Source: a virus. From it: DNA of 46,458 nucleotides. The stretch spans positions 1 through 46,458 of the IMG/VR virus record IMGVR_UViG_3300042904_000042; one strand, 5' to 3'. The notes under the pieces are model-generated. The model was not told the origin of the DNA and searched no databases. It worked only from the letters and a program-made list of their open reading frames with translations. The first letter of the stretch is position 1. Each line of letters starts with the position of its first letter. Positions 1 through 5,972 of this stretch are shown here, piece after piece. The position numbers were made by a program, and so were the translations under genes.

Positions 1-452
1 AGACCGTAGGCGTGTTACTCCGGGGCAACAAGAAGCGTAAAGGTTTTTGTTGCCTCGGGGTAGGGCGTTCTGTATTAGACGATGGTGCAGAGTGGGCAAT
101 CATTCCCACCGAGTACGATATGCGAAAGAACGATGAACGAGACTACGTGATAGTCAAAGAAGAGTACGAAATGAACGATCGTATGCAGCTCTATCTTATG
201 GCTATGAACGATGGTCAATACATCGTTGAACGTATTGACGGCGTTGGACGTGATGATAGCGGACTTACGTTTGATCGTAAGAACCTCTATACGTATGATG
301 AGAGATCTCGCGACTTGTTTCGCGAGGATGATCGTATCATTAGGAACGTAGCAGACAAACGTTCATTTGAGTACATTGCTAGGTTCCTGGAAATAGCATG
401 GATGATACCCACGAATATTGTTACGAATGCGCACCACCAAGACACACAGTAG
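1..452 (+). CDS. Small phage protein of the 'GFCCLGV' family, 5' end cut by window
   Basis: The frame is open from base 3, so the gene starts left of the window; a GTG at 12 is only the first internal start. The visible part has a Gly-rich segment ending in RKGFCCLGVGR, a central MNDGQY segment and a C-terminal RSFEYIARFLEIAW helix. The same three landmarks occur in the same order in the gene at 9785-10210, so the two are paralogues. In other phages, as I recall, such proteins begin with a Trp-containing segment that would lie off the left edge here. Its function is unknown. It is the first visible gene of the plus-strand early run and its end overlaps the next reading frame. Confidence 0.75.
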   Translation, partial: TVGVLLRGNKKRKGFCCLGVGRSVLDDGAEWAIIPTEYDMRKNDERDYVIVKEEYEMNDRMQLYLMAMNDGQYIVERIDGVGRDDSGLTFDRKNLYTYDERSRDLFREDDRIIRNVADKRSFEYIARFLEIAWMIPTNIVTNAHHQDTQ

Positions 453-649
453 AATGCAGAGGGTGTAAGGATCGTGATCGGATCGACTTTTGGACAGGAC
501 ACTGCCTCAACAAAGAACACTTTAACTGTCGGCGAGCTGAACGCAAGAGACTTAGGAAAGACGATAGCGATTCAGCATCCGGAGTGGGGATTGATAACGG
601 GTACGATAGCATCGATCTCTCACTATCCCAGGATGGGGTCGTTGATTAA
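398..649 (+). CDS. Possible small zinc-ribbon protein (83 aa)
   Basis: The predicted protein has CYEC, then eight residues, then CRGC, followed by a C/H-rich segment (GHCLNKEHFNC) and a basic RRAERKRLRK helix, which would suit a small zinc-binding protein. It overlaps the end of the upstream gene by 55 nt and the next gene (474-740) by 176 nt in another frame. Overlap that long is unusual, so at most the first half may be functional, or one of the two frames is false. No function can be assigned. Confidence 0.4.
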   Translation: MDDTHEYCYECAPPRHTVECRGCKDRDRIDFWTGHCLNKEHFNCRRAERKRLRKDDSDSASGVGIDNGYDSIDLSLSQDGVVD

Positions 650-740
650 TCTAGATAAGCCAGAGGCCAAGTTAACCTTAGAACACAATGTGGAGTTTTG
701 GTATGCCGAAACCCAAACCGGAGAAAAAGTCTCTCGTTGA
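474..740 (+). CDS. Hypothetical small beta-rich protein (88 aa)
   Basis: The core, LTVGELNARDLGKTIAI followed by GLITGTIASISH and LTLEHNVEFWY, has the alternating beta pattern of short phage proteins that look like an Sm/SH3-type barrel (a gene at 5973-6188 has a comparable pattern). The start is uncertain: GTG at 474 has only a weak AAGG upstream, and the first 16 residues look unlike the core. The neighbouring genes are tightly packed on the same strand. Function unknown. Confidence 0.6.
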   Translation: MIGSTFGQDTASTKNTLTVGELNARDLGKTIAIQHPEWGLITGTIASISHYPRMGSLINLDKPEAKLTLEHNVEFWYAETQTGEKVSR

Positions 741-903
741 GAAGTTATTTCCTACTTGTCCACGATGCGGCCGTCGGTTATCTAAATGCCCTGGACATGA
801 TATCCCTCGTGAGGGTATGAGGCCAGCAACAAGGGATACAGCGGGACGTAAACGCCAACCCCGTGTCAAGACAATGGACACAGGAAAGAAGTTTGGGCGT
901 TGA
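703..903 (+). CDS. Small zinc-knuckle-like basic protein (66 aa)
   Basis: ATG at 703 is preferred over the in-frame ATG at 688 because GGAG at 692-695 sits 7 nt upstream of it. The protein carries CPRCGRRLSKCPGH, a compact C-x2-C-x6-C-x2-H metal-binding motif, between a Lys/Pro-rich N-terminus and a very basic C-terminal tail (RKRQPRVK). It could bind nucleic acid, but no family is recognised. The stop overlaps the next start (TTGA at 900-903), indicating translational coupling. Confidence 0.65.
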   Translation: MPKPKPEKKSLVEKLFPTCPRCGRRLSKCPGHDIPREGMRPATRDTAGRKRQPRVKTMDTGKKFGR

Positions 904-1526
904 CTCGACCTAACCGTACCTTTATGGATCAGACAGGAAAGATACATCGCGTGTACGATCAGGATATTGAGGATAATCGATCGGTAACGATTGGCTCAGA
1001 GACGTTTACGCTTCCATTTACGCAGTATGACAGGGATAACATCCTGATATTGCATGGGATTGATGGCCAATTAGCAGATGCTATTAGAGGCCGGCTGGAT
1101 GACATGGATTTCATGCGCTTAGTGAGAGATCACAAGCGCAAGACTCCTCAGGCGGCTAAGGCCATCAACAGTGAGGAAGGCGCGACTAAGGAAAAGCAGG
1201 AAGAGGCAGAGCGACGCCGCCGGACAATCGAAGAGGCTCACCGCCACGACGATATTGAGGACGCTGATGAGGCAGTGACGGACTATGTCCGTCGCAGTCG
1301 TATCTATGGTGTCGCGGCCGCTGTGTCTCTCATTGCCTTATTCATTGGGCTACTCACGCTTACGCTTGTCGCGTGGCCTATTGGATTGGCAATCACTGCA
1401 CCGTCTGCACTGGCGTCTGCCTTTACGGTGACCGCTACTGCACAGCGATTCAACAATAACAATCTAGCAGACAAGAGGGCGAGAGCTAAGTTAGCTCGCC
1501 GCAAGCTTAGGGATTTCCAGACGTGA
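900..1526 (+). CDS. Membrane protein with a charged coiled-coil N-terminal half (208 aa)
   Basis: Residues 1-90 are soluble and polar, residues 85-125 are a highly charged Glu/Arg-rich helix (EEAERRRRTIEEAHRHDD) likely to form a coiled coil, and residues 133-185 contain two closely spaced hydrophobic segments (AAAVSLIALFIGLLTLTLVAW, interrupted by a Pro-Ile-Gly turn) before a basic tail. The start is TTG at 900 overlapping the previous stop. The topology suggests an inner-membrane hairpin with cytoplasmic ends. Function unknown. Confidence 0.7.
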   Translation: MTRPNRTFMDQTGKIHRVYDQDIEDNRSVTIGSETFTLPFTQYDRDNILILHGIDGQLADAIRGRLDDMDFMRLVRDHKRKTPQAAKAINSEEGATKEKQEEAERRRRTIEEAHRHDDIEDADEAVTDYVRRSRIYGVAAAVSLIALFIGLLTLTLVAWPIGLAITAPSALASAFTVTATAQRFNNNNLADKRARAKLARRKLRDFQT

Positions 1527-1714
1527 AGAAATACAAGGAACTGACCAGTAAGCAGAAGAAGCTCTTTTGGGTTAGGGCAACTGTAACATTAGCTAATACA
1601 AGCGCGCGTGCAGCCCTTGACCACTTTACATCTAAGCGCATCTCTGAATTAGAGCGCCGAGTTGGTGATTTAGAGATTCGGCTTCTAATGATGCAGGATG
1701 CCAATGCTAACTGA
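1523..1714 (+). CDS. Hypothetical small helical protein (63 aa)
   Basis: GTG at 1523 overlaps the stop of the preceding gene by four bases (GTGA), the usual arrangement in this gene run. The N-terminus is Lys-rich and the C-terminal half (ISELERRVGDLEIRLLMM) has heptad spacing typical of a short coiled coil. No family is recognised. The next gene begins inside its 3' end. Confidence 0.6.
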   Translation: MKKYKELTSKQKKLFWVRATVTLANTSARAALDHFTSKRISELERRVGDLEIRLLMMQDANAN

Positions 1715-2024
1715 TCCTGAGGCACTGAGCGACCAACTGATAGAGGCAAAGGTCGCGTATAACTCACACAACCGAATGGTATTCGCGTTTGGTGTGTTCT
1801 ACGTAATCGGCTTTATCTTAGTTGCTGTCGCGATCTATTTGCCTATTGAGTATGGTGCATGGGCGTATGGTCCTGCATGGGCTTCTGGGATTTTTGCATT
1901 CCTAACAATTATCCTTAACACGGTCTTGATGGGTAACTACTACGACATACTCCTTAAGAAAGCTGGTCATCCTAGACTGGCTTACTTAAAGGCTAAGAGC
2001 AGGGTCGCAAGAGCAAGAGGTTAA
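1698..2024 (+). CDS. Two-span membrane protein (108 aa)
   Basis: Two strong hydrophobic stretches (about residues 29-50, VFAFGVFYVIGFILVAVAIY, and 58-80) are followed by a basic tail rich in Lys and Arg. The start lies 17 nt inside the upstream gene. Membrane proteins in phage early regions often act in host takeover or superinfection exclusion, but nothing in this sequence identifies the role. Confidence 0.65.
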   Translation: MPMLTDPEALSDQLIEAKVAYNSHNRMVFAFGVFYVIGFILVAVAIYLPIEYGAWAYGPAWASGIFAFLTIILNTVLMGNYYDILLKKAGHPRLAYLKAKSRVARARG

Positions 2025-2073
2025 TAAGATGGGAGGGGTGCGCATTCCCGGCTACGCCTTAATAACGCACCTA

Positions 2074-2146
2074 GGGTTATTAGCTCAGTGGATAGAGCAG
2101 CGGCGTTCTAACCCGCGTGTCACTGGTTCGAATCCAGTATAGCCCA
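2074..2146 (+). tRNA. tRNA-Arg (anticodon UCU)
   Basis: A standard 73-nt cloverleaf can be drawn by eye. The acceptor stem is GGGTTAT/ATAGCCC with one G-U pair, the D arm is GCTC/GAGC, the anticodon stem is GCGGC/CCCGC with a mismatch at the pair next to the loop, the loop GTTCTAA puts TCT at 34-36, and the T arm is ACTGG-TTCGAAT-CCAGT. The discriminator is A and CCA is not encoded, unlike the two permuted tRNA units at 11555-11776. UCU reads AGA and AGG, codons that are rare in high-GC actinobacterial hosts. Confidence 0.93.
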
Positions 2147-2147
2147 C

Positions 2148-2366
2148 ATGGATAGGATCGTCGATTACGATATTACGCGGCAGTCTTTACCGCAATTGAG
2201 ACAGGACCTGCACGACTATCGCGTGAAGTTCAATATCTCGTTAGAAGAAATGGGTACTATCCTCGGGTTGAGTAAGTCAGTTTATGGCCGATTCGAGAAT
2301 GGTGGCGATCCCCGATACGTCACATTAATGAAGATGCTTGAATGGGCCGGCGAATTCCTAGATTAA
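2148..2366 (+). CDS. XRE-like helix-turn-helix protein (72 aa)
   Basis: Residues 14-67 (LPQLRQDLHDYRVKFNISL, then EEMGTILGLSKSVYGRFENG) follow the XRE/Cro pattern: a helix, the turn before LGLSKS as recognition helix, and the xxFENG end of the motif. The protein consists of this domain alone, so it is probably a small DNA-binding regulator. Its ATG lies one base after the tRNA-Arg gene, so gene and tRNA are probably co-transcribed. No operator is apparent. Confidence 0.7.
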   Translation: MDRIVDYDITRQSLPQLRQDLHDYRVKFNISLEEMGTILGLSKSVYGRFENGGDPRYVTLMKMLEWAGEFLD

Positions 2367-2380
2367 GATAAGTCGCCTTT

Positions 2381-2400
2381 TACCCCTTAAACTAGGGGTA
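2381..2400 (+). other. Short hairpin between two small genes
   Basis: TACCCC and GGGGTA form a 6-bp stem with an 8-nt loop. There is no U-tract after it, so it is not a clear terminator. It could be an RNA-processing or stability element. Confidence 0.3.
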
Positions 2401-2431
2401 GTAAATCGTCGATATCGCGTTTTGAGGTAAG

Positions 2432-2647
2432 ATGGAAACCTTTTTGGATCTCGTGCGTGAGGTAGCCAATAGGCTACAATGTCCGTGGTCACCGGAAGAT
2501 TCTGACGGCGGTCAACTAGACCTCATGTCTCATCGTTATGAGGCTTTCACCGTACTGTGGACTGTGATGAACGACGATGAACTTATGAATCAACTACGTA
2601 CTAGTAGAGTTAAGCATTTAAATCGAAACATTCGTGATCTGTTTTAG
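2432..2647 (+). CDS. Hypothetical protein (71 aa)
   Basis: ATG at 2432 is preceded by a TGAGGTAAG ribosome-binding sequence. The protein begins with an amphipathic helix (FLDLVREVANRL) and has an internal acidic stretch (SPEDSDGG). The pattern recalls the N-terminus of phage MazG-like proteins, but the catalytic Glu set is not visible, so I do not assign it. Confidence 0.6.
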   Translation: METFLDLVREVANRLQCPWSPEDSDGGQLDLMSHRYEAFTVLWTVMNDDELMNQLRTSRVKHLNRNIRDLF

Positions 2648-2658
2648 CGAGGATAGTA

Positions 2659-2787
2659 ATGGGTATCTGCATGCTGCTGTGTGGTTCGCCTAACTGCCAC
2701 TCGAATGGCTGTACCAATAAGCAAGTTGCTCAGAAGGATAAAGAGTCAAAGCCTAAGCAAGAAGAGAAGAAGTCTAAGAGTAAGTAA
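2659..2787 (+). CDS. 42-aa Cys-rich/Lys-rich microprotein
   Basis: ATG at 2659 has GAGG at 2649-2652, 6 nt upstream. The 42-residue product has four Cys and one His in its first 18 residues (MGICMLLCGSPNC, then HSNGC) and then an entirely polar Lys/Glu/Ser tail (KDKESKPKQEEKKSKSK). The Cys pattern suggests a small metal-binding head or a lipoprotein-like start. It follows 11 nt after the preceding stop. Function unknown. Confidence 0.55.
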   Translation: MGICMLLCGSPNCHSNGCTNKQVAQKDKESKPKQEEKKSKSK

Positions 2788-2791
2788 TGCC

Positions 2792-2935
2792 CCAAGTATG
2801 GACTGCCGTTTTGCGGTAACCTAGTCCGGTGCTCGCTACTGTCAACCCATTGATTCCGCTATCGCTCCATCAATTAGGGTGTGACATTCGCTGTGCTCCT
2901 ACCTAGCTTATCCGCACGGCAGGTCCACACTTTGG
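2792..2935 (+). ncRNA. Structured RNA or 5' leader upstream of the GIY-YIG gene
   Basis: No reading frame is present between 2788 and 2944. Bases 2792-2808 and 2917-2935 can pair along nearly their whole length (16 bp with one mismatch and two single-base bulges), closing a domain of about 145 nt. Inside, GTCA 2841-2844 pairs with TGAC 2882-2885, CCC 2846-2848 with GGG 2877-2879, and ATTGAT 2849-2854 with ATCAAT 2869-2874. The closing stem ends in the first two G of the GGAGGG ribosome-binding site of the next gene, so it may be a cis-acting control element and not a free RNA. Confidence 0.5.
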
Positions 2936-2944
2936 AGGGATTGG

Positions 2945-3298
2945 ATGGCAAGATTAAGAACCGATATTGGGATCTACATCATCCATTTTGATAAGCCTCT
3001 AGTTGGTGGATTCAAGCAATTCGGTGGTGCTACACATTACGTAGGTAAGTCAGGCAATATCCAGGAACGGCTGATTCAACACCTGCATGGCAAAGGGTCT
3101 CGTAATACCAAGCTAGCCATAGAGCAGGGAATTCAGATGGTGGTGGGCTTTACAGTCAATTGTGAGGACACCATACCGCTAGAGAATTACTACACAGCCC
3201 ATGCCCGTCGATATTGTCGTGTCTGTGTAGCAGAACATAGGTCACATGCTCGGATCTACCTTAGCGAAATAGCTAATCCCTTTAAGGTGAGTTGGTAG
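2945..3298 (+). CDS. Stand-alone GIY-YIG domain nuclease (117 aa)
   Basis: The N-terminal half carries the GIY-YIG signature: DIGIYIIHF near residue 7, HYVGKSGNIQERLIQHL near residue 31 (YVG with the conserved Gly, a basic residue and Arg), and a later Glu (PLENYY) in the position of the metal-binding glutamate. A C-x2-C pair (YCRVCVAEH) follows. The protein is short, the catalytic domain alone, so it could be a homing-type endonuclease or a DNA-repair nuclease. ATG 2945 has GGAGGG at 2934-2939. The structured RNA immediately upstream and the tRNA nearby are typical surroundings for a mobile nuclease. Confidence 0.72.
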   Translation: MARLRTDIGIYIIHFDKPLVGGFKQFGGATHYVGKSGNIQERLIQHLHGKGSRNTKLAIEQGIQMVVGFTVNCEDTIPLENYYTAHARRYCRVCVAEHRSHARIYLSEIANPFKVSW

Positions 3299-3323
3299 GT
3301 CCGCTGCGCCCTTGGGGAGAGCA

Positions 3324-3512
3324 ATGAGAATTACAAATGACGAGTTGATCCAGGCTGCAAAGGACATGAATCTAGCTAAAGCAGCACCTGAACAACTTGA
3401 TTATCAGTTCAAGCTCGACAAATTCCTTACAATGTTTATGGAAGCATCTCTGTGGCAAAGAGTCTATTGCGCGATCGTCGTAGGTAGATGGCGCCGTAAG
3501 ACATCTACATAG
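3324..3512 (+). CDS. Hypothetical small helical protein (62 aa)
   Basis: ATG 3324 is favoured because GGGGAG at 3312-3317 lies 6 nt upstream. The protein is predicted all helical, with an acidic N-terminus (NDELIQAAKDMN), a central amphipathic part and a Trp/Arg-rich C-terminus (GRWRRK). No family is recognised. Confidence 0.55.
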   Translation: MRITNDELIQAAKDMNLAKAAPEQLDYQFKLDKFLTMFMEASLWQRVYCAIVVGRWRRKTST

Positions 3513-3517
3513 CAGCA

Positions 3518-3565
3518 CTCTGTTATCCCAAAAGCCTCTGTTAAGCTAAAGAGCGTACTCTGTTA
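3518..3565 (+). repeat. Three direct CTCTGTTA repeats upstream of a microprotein gene
   Basis: CTCTGTTA occurs at 3518-3525, 3536-3543 and 3558-3565; the last two extend to CTCTGTTAAG. Spacing between starts is 18 and 22 nt. They occupy the non-coding gap before 3575 and could bind a regulator or ribosome-associated factor. Confidence 0.4.
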
Positions 3566-3574
3566 AGGAACGAC

Positions 3575-3640
3575 ATGAAACCTAACTGTAACTACTGTGG
3601 ACATCCGACTGGGCATCATTGGTGGTGTCAGTTTAAGTAA
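3575..3640 (+). CDS. 21-aa Cys/His microprotein
   Basis: ATG 3575 follows AAGGA at 3565-3569 with 5 nt spacing. The 21-residue product has CNYCGHPTGHHWWC, i.e. C-x2-C, three His and a final Cys, the size and layout of a single zinc-binding knuckle. The stop TAA overlaps the next ATG (TAATG), so it could also act as a leader peptide coupling translation of the membrane protein at 3640. Its small size makes it uncertain. Confidence 0.45.
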   Translation: MKPNCNYCGHPTGHHWWCQFK

Positions 3641-3870
3641 TGCTTACCTTTATTGAGGATCACATTGAGGGTGTTGGTATCCCGTCAACGGTGGCAACTG
3701 TGACCTTGACGATATCGGCTCTTGTACTTGGCTTTGGGCACGACCCGTTATGGTTCTTGGTGTTGATAGGGGCAGCTATTAGTGGTGTGTTCATGGCGCT
3801 TGCTTATTTGGCCGATGCTCGGGACGACCTTTACCAGAAATTGAAAGAGGGGTTAGATGCAACTCGATGA
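3640..3870 (+). CDS. Two-span small membrane protein (76 aa)
   Basis: Residues 13-34 and 37-58 are hydrophobic (TVATVTLTISALVLGFG and PLWFLVLIGAAISGVFMALA) with a short HDP turn, followed by a charged helix (DARDDLYQKLKEG). It is translationally coupled to the microprotein upstream and overlaps the next gene by 14 nt. Holin-like topology is possible, but another holin-like gene sits beside the endolysin at 22423. Function unknown. Confidence 0.6.
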   Translation: MLTFIEDHIEGVGIPSTVATVTLTISALVLGFGHDPLWFLVLIGAAISGVFMALAYLADARDDLYQKLKEGLDATR

Positions 3871-4018
3871 CTTGATCTTGCATTATGAGAAGATGCAAGC
3901 TGCTGGAATGATGAGACCTGATATCGTGGCAGGTACCCTATCGGCATTGCAGGAATTAAAGAGGTCGCGTGAGGCACTTGCGCGATTGAGGTCACGAGGG
4001 GTGACAATTAAGCAATGA
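3857..4018 (+). CDS. Hypothetical 53-aa helical protein
   Basis: ATG 3857 lies 14 nt before the end of the upstream gene, with AGAGGGG just before it. The 53-residue product is a likely helical hairpin (LDDLILHYEKMQAAGMMRP, then LSALQELKRSREALARLRS). The stop forms an ATGA overlap with the next gene at 4015. It is unrecognised, but the coupling on both sides supports it. Confidence 0.6.
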   Translation: MQLDDLILHYEKMQAAGMMRPDIVAGTLSALQELKRSREALARLRSRGVTIKQ

Positions 4019-4314
4019 TTGAAGAGATCGCATTCTGGATTACTTGGGGCCTGTTATTTATTGGTACAGTGCTCTTAGAGATTGCTCGGCGAAAGTATGT
4101 TAAGCTCGCCAAGGAAAGCGGAAGGGTTCAATACTCAATCAATGAGCAACTTCTTTTCCAGGTGGATAGCAATCCGGACCTGGTTATTGATCCGATTCTC
4201 CAAGCGGAGATCACTAATATCCGTAACTCGCAGCCGATGTATAAAGCGCTGAGCGAAGGCAAGTTTAAGCTGGCGCTTAAGGAACAGCAGATCTTAGAAG
4301 CTAAGGGCAATTAA
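4015..4314 (+). CDS. Single-span membrane protein (99 aa)
   Basis: Residues 5-24 (IAFWITWGLLFIGTVLLEIA) form one hydrophobic N-terminal anchor, followed by a basic patch (RRKYVKLAK) and a polar helical C-terminal domain that would be cytoplasmic. It is joined by four-base overlaps to genes on both sides. No family is recognised. Confidence 0.6.
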   Translation: MIEEIAFWITWGLLFIGTVLLEIARRKYVKLAKESGRVQYSINEQLLFQVDSNPDLVIDPILQAEITNIRNSQPMYKALSEGKFKLALKEQQILEAKGN

Positions 4315-4619
4315 TGAGCGAGCGCACGTGGACAATGCCAGCGGAAACTACGCTGAGCGAGTCTGAGATCCAAGCAAAGATCGATGAGTTTTATAGGCTA
4401 GATGGTGAGATCGAAAAGGTTATCGATAGATTGGACTCGTTACGGTCGGAGCGTCGTCGGGTAGTGCGTGCAATGCGTGAAAGTGGCATGCGCCCTATTG
4501 ATATTACTAGGATCCTTGGCGTTGCTCAAACGTGGGTGACTGCACAACTCACCATGAAGCATAACTATGGTGAGCGTGGGAAGATTTATAGAGGGAAGAT
4601 CAGAGGCAAGCGTCCATGA
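4314..4619 (+). CDS. HTH protein with coiled-coil N-terminus (101 aa), paralogue of the next gene
   Basis: Residues 17-58 form a heptad-rich helix (IDEFYRLDGEIEKVIDRL) and residues 60-82 a sigma-70-region-4-like helix-turn-helix (GMRPIDITRILGVAQTWVTA). The tail is very basic. The adjacent gene 4616-4864 has the same order: coiled coil, then GYRNFEIAEILGVSPQRISQ. The two are probably a tandem duplication of a small DNA-binding regulator. Confidence 0.65.
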   Translation: MSERTWTMPAETTLSESEIQAKIDEFYRLDGEIEKVIDRLDSLRSERRRVVRAMRESGMRPIDITRILGVAQTWVTAQLTMKHNYGERGKIYRGKIRGKRP

Positions 4620-4864
4620 CACCGCCTCCGTCCTCTGCAAGACTCGGGCAATTAGTAGACCGTTTTGCAGTAGCTACATCTCGAATCGAGAAATTACAAG
4701 ATGAGATCGCTGGTTGGTCAGGGGAACGAGTCGATATCGTTATGGAGTTTCGGGGGATGGGTTATCGGAACTTTGAGATCGCTGAAATTTTGGGTGTGTC
4801 GCCTCAGCGGATTTCTCAATTAGTTCAGATCCGGCGTCATGCGCTATTGGAGCAAGAGGAATGA
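4616..4864 (+). CDS. HTH protein (82 aa), paralogue of the previous gene
   Basis: It overlaps the upstream stop by four bases. Residues 10-45 are a coiled coil, and residues 46-70 (GYRNFEIAEILGVSPQRISQ) are a clear helix-turn-helix of the type that reads out DNA through the second helix. The last 125 nt overlap, on the opposite strand, the 3' end of the gene 4740-5024. It closes the plus-strand run. Confidence 0.65.
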   Translation: MTPPPSSARLGQLVDRFAVATSRIEKLQDEIAGWSGERVDIVMEFRGMGYRNFEIAEILGVSPQRISQLVQIRRHALLEQEE

Positions 4865-5024
4865 TCCCTGCGTCCTCTGGATCAATATAGAATTGTAGAT
4901 CGTCGTAAGACGGGTGCTGGAAATAAACGGCCGGCTTATTCGCTGCACGACAATACTGCGCTAACGCTTCCCGGATAGACTCTCGCTCTTTCTCTGTCTT
5001 AACGAATACAGAAAGCTCATACAT
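4740..5024 (-). CDS. Hypothetical acidic-tailed protein (94 aa)
   Basis: ATG at 5024 has AGGGAA about 8 nt upstream. The N-terminal 60 residues look like a folded alpha/beta domain (YELSVFVKTEKERESIREAL, later AVYFQHPSYDDLQFYI), whereas the C-terminal third is polar and disordered. That third lies antisense to the HTH gene 4616-4864, so the genuine protein may rely only on the first two thirds. Function unknown. Confidence 0.55.
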   Translation of the reverse strand: MYELSVFVKTEKERESIREALAQYCRAANKPAVYFQHPSYDDLQFYIDPEDAGIIPLAPIAHDAGSELIEKSAEATHPKFQRSQSSDNPSPETP

Positions 5025-5048
5025 TATGCTGTTCCCTGTGTTATAACG

Positions 5049-5276
5049 TTACTTCTCAGAAACGCCACCTGGTGACTGGCAGGCGGTGGGACGCTCATCG
5101 GCTGGTCCGGTGCACTGACCGGATTGACCGGCGCCATTACCACCATTGGTCGGTGCGGATGGGCTGGCAATAGCGGTAGTCCCACCGCCGATTAGTAATG
5201 CGAAACCAGCAACCGTGGACGCAATTGCTGCGCGCCGACGCGGGTAAGTGGTTGTTGGTGCAGCGTGCTTTGGCAT
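5049..5276 (-). CDS. Secreted small protein with signal peptide (75 aa)
   Basis: The start is taken at 5276 because AAGGGAAGAG lies just upstream on the minus strand. The N-terminus is a textbook signal peptide: basic PRRR near residue 13, hydrophobic STVAGFALLIGGG, and a likely cleavage after TAIASP-type residues near 37. The mature part is about 40 residues, Gly/Pro/Ser-rich, with two Cys (QCTGP and ACQSP) that could form one disulfide. It would act outside the membrane. A perfect hairpin (5303-5329) lies in its 5' leader. Confidence 0.65.
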   Translation of the reverse strand: MPKHAAPTTTYPRRRAAIASTVAGFALLIGGGTTAIASPSAPTNGGNGAGQSGQCTGPADERPTACQSPGGVSEK

Positions 5277-5302
5277 TCTCTTCCCTTTCGAATGGATGGA
5301 AC

Positions 5303-5329
5303 CTAAATGCATCCGGATGAAGCATTTAG
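5303..5329 (-). promoter_or_regulatory. Perfect 8-bp hairpin in the leader of the secreted-protein gene
   Basis: CTAAATGC (5303-5310) and GCATTTAG (5322-5329) form a perfect stem, and the 11-nt loop contains the palindrome ATCCGGAT. There is no U-tract. It lies about 27 nt upstream of the start at 5276, so it could be an operator or an RNA element controlling that gene. Confidence 0.4.
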
Positions 5330-5370
5330 TGAGATGGTTAGAGATGGGACTTTACGATCTTGGAGAGAGT

Positions 5371-5526
5371 TTACCACCAATATCTGCGGCCGCCAACCGG
5401 GTGACCAATACCGCCGAGAATCAGCAGGACAATCCCGATAATCAGGAGCAGCCCCCCGAGGTAATACAAGAGGGAAAGCTTAATAAACCAACCAACTAGT
5501 AACAGAATCAGGCCGAGAATAATCAT
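5371..5526 (-). CDS. Small two-span membrane protein (51 aa)
   Basis: The start at 5526 is chosen because AGAGGACGCAGG lies directly upstream. Nearly the whole protein is hydrophobic (MIILGLILLLVGWFIKL, then LLYYLGGLLLIIGIVLLILG), giving two transmembrane helices, and ends in GGRRYWW. Short hydrophobic proteins with this C-terminus are widespread in actinobacteria and their phages, but no function is established that I can name. Confidence 0.6.
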   Translation of the reverse strand: MIILGLILLLVGWFIKLSLLYYLGGLLLIIGIVLLILGGIGHPVGGRRYWW

Positions 5527-5543
5527 GCCTGCGTCCTCTCCAA

Positions 5544-5951
5544 TTAACGTACCTTTGTGTCCCACTCAATCGCGAGAATGCGACTGGTAGGGTGGTGAGT
5601 GAAAAACTCTGCTGCTTCAAAGATGTATTGAGGTGTCCAACGATCGAATTCGATAATGAATAAGATTAGTGGGCGGTTGATACCTAAGTGTGAGTGAAGT
5701 ACAGAGGGATTAGTGAGAGGAGGTAACCGGTGGGTGTAAGTACGCTGATCGGTTACCTCCTTAATGACTTCTGTGTGTTGTGAAAGTGCGATTCTTACTT
5801 GGATCCATCCGCCGCCACGGTGTCTTTTAATCCAATAACCTGTGGCAGCATCAATGAGCCATGTACGTGTTTGTGTCTTAGTTATCTTGGTGCGTGTAAT
5901 ATCGTTATAGGTCAGTGAATTATTGAGTTGGGCTTGGTTCGGGATCATCAT
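5544..5951 (-). CDS. Hypothetical protein (135 aa)
   Basis: The sequence is polar with a Thr-rich N-terminal half (TRTKITKTQTRTWLIDAA) and a C-terminal half with alternating beta/alpha pattern (LILFIIEFDRW, then AAEFFTHHPTSRILAIEWD). There are no Cys pairs, membrane segments or recognisable motifs. It lies 21 nt downstream of the Sm-like gene on the same strand and is probably co-transcribed. Confidence 0.6.
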   Translation of the reverse strand: MMIPNQAQLNNSLTYNDITRTKITKTQTRTWLIDAATGYWIKRHRGGGWIQVRIALSQHTEVIKEVTDQRTYTHRLPPLTNPSVLHSHLGINRPLILFIIEFDRWTPQYIFEAAEFFTHHPTSRILAIEWDTKVR

Positions 5952-5972
5952 GTGTGTCCCTTGTGGAGTGTC

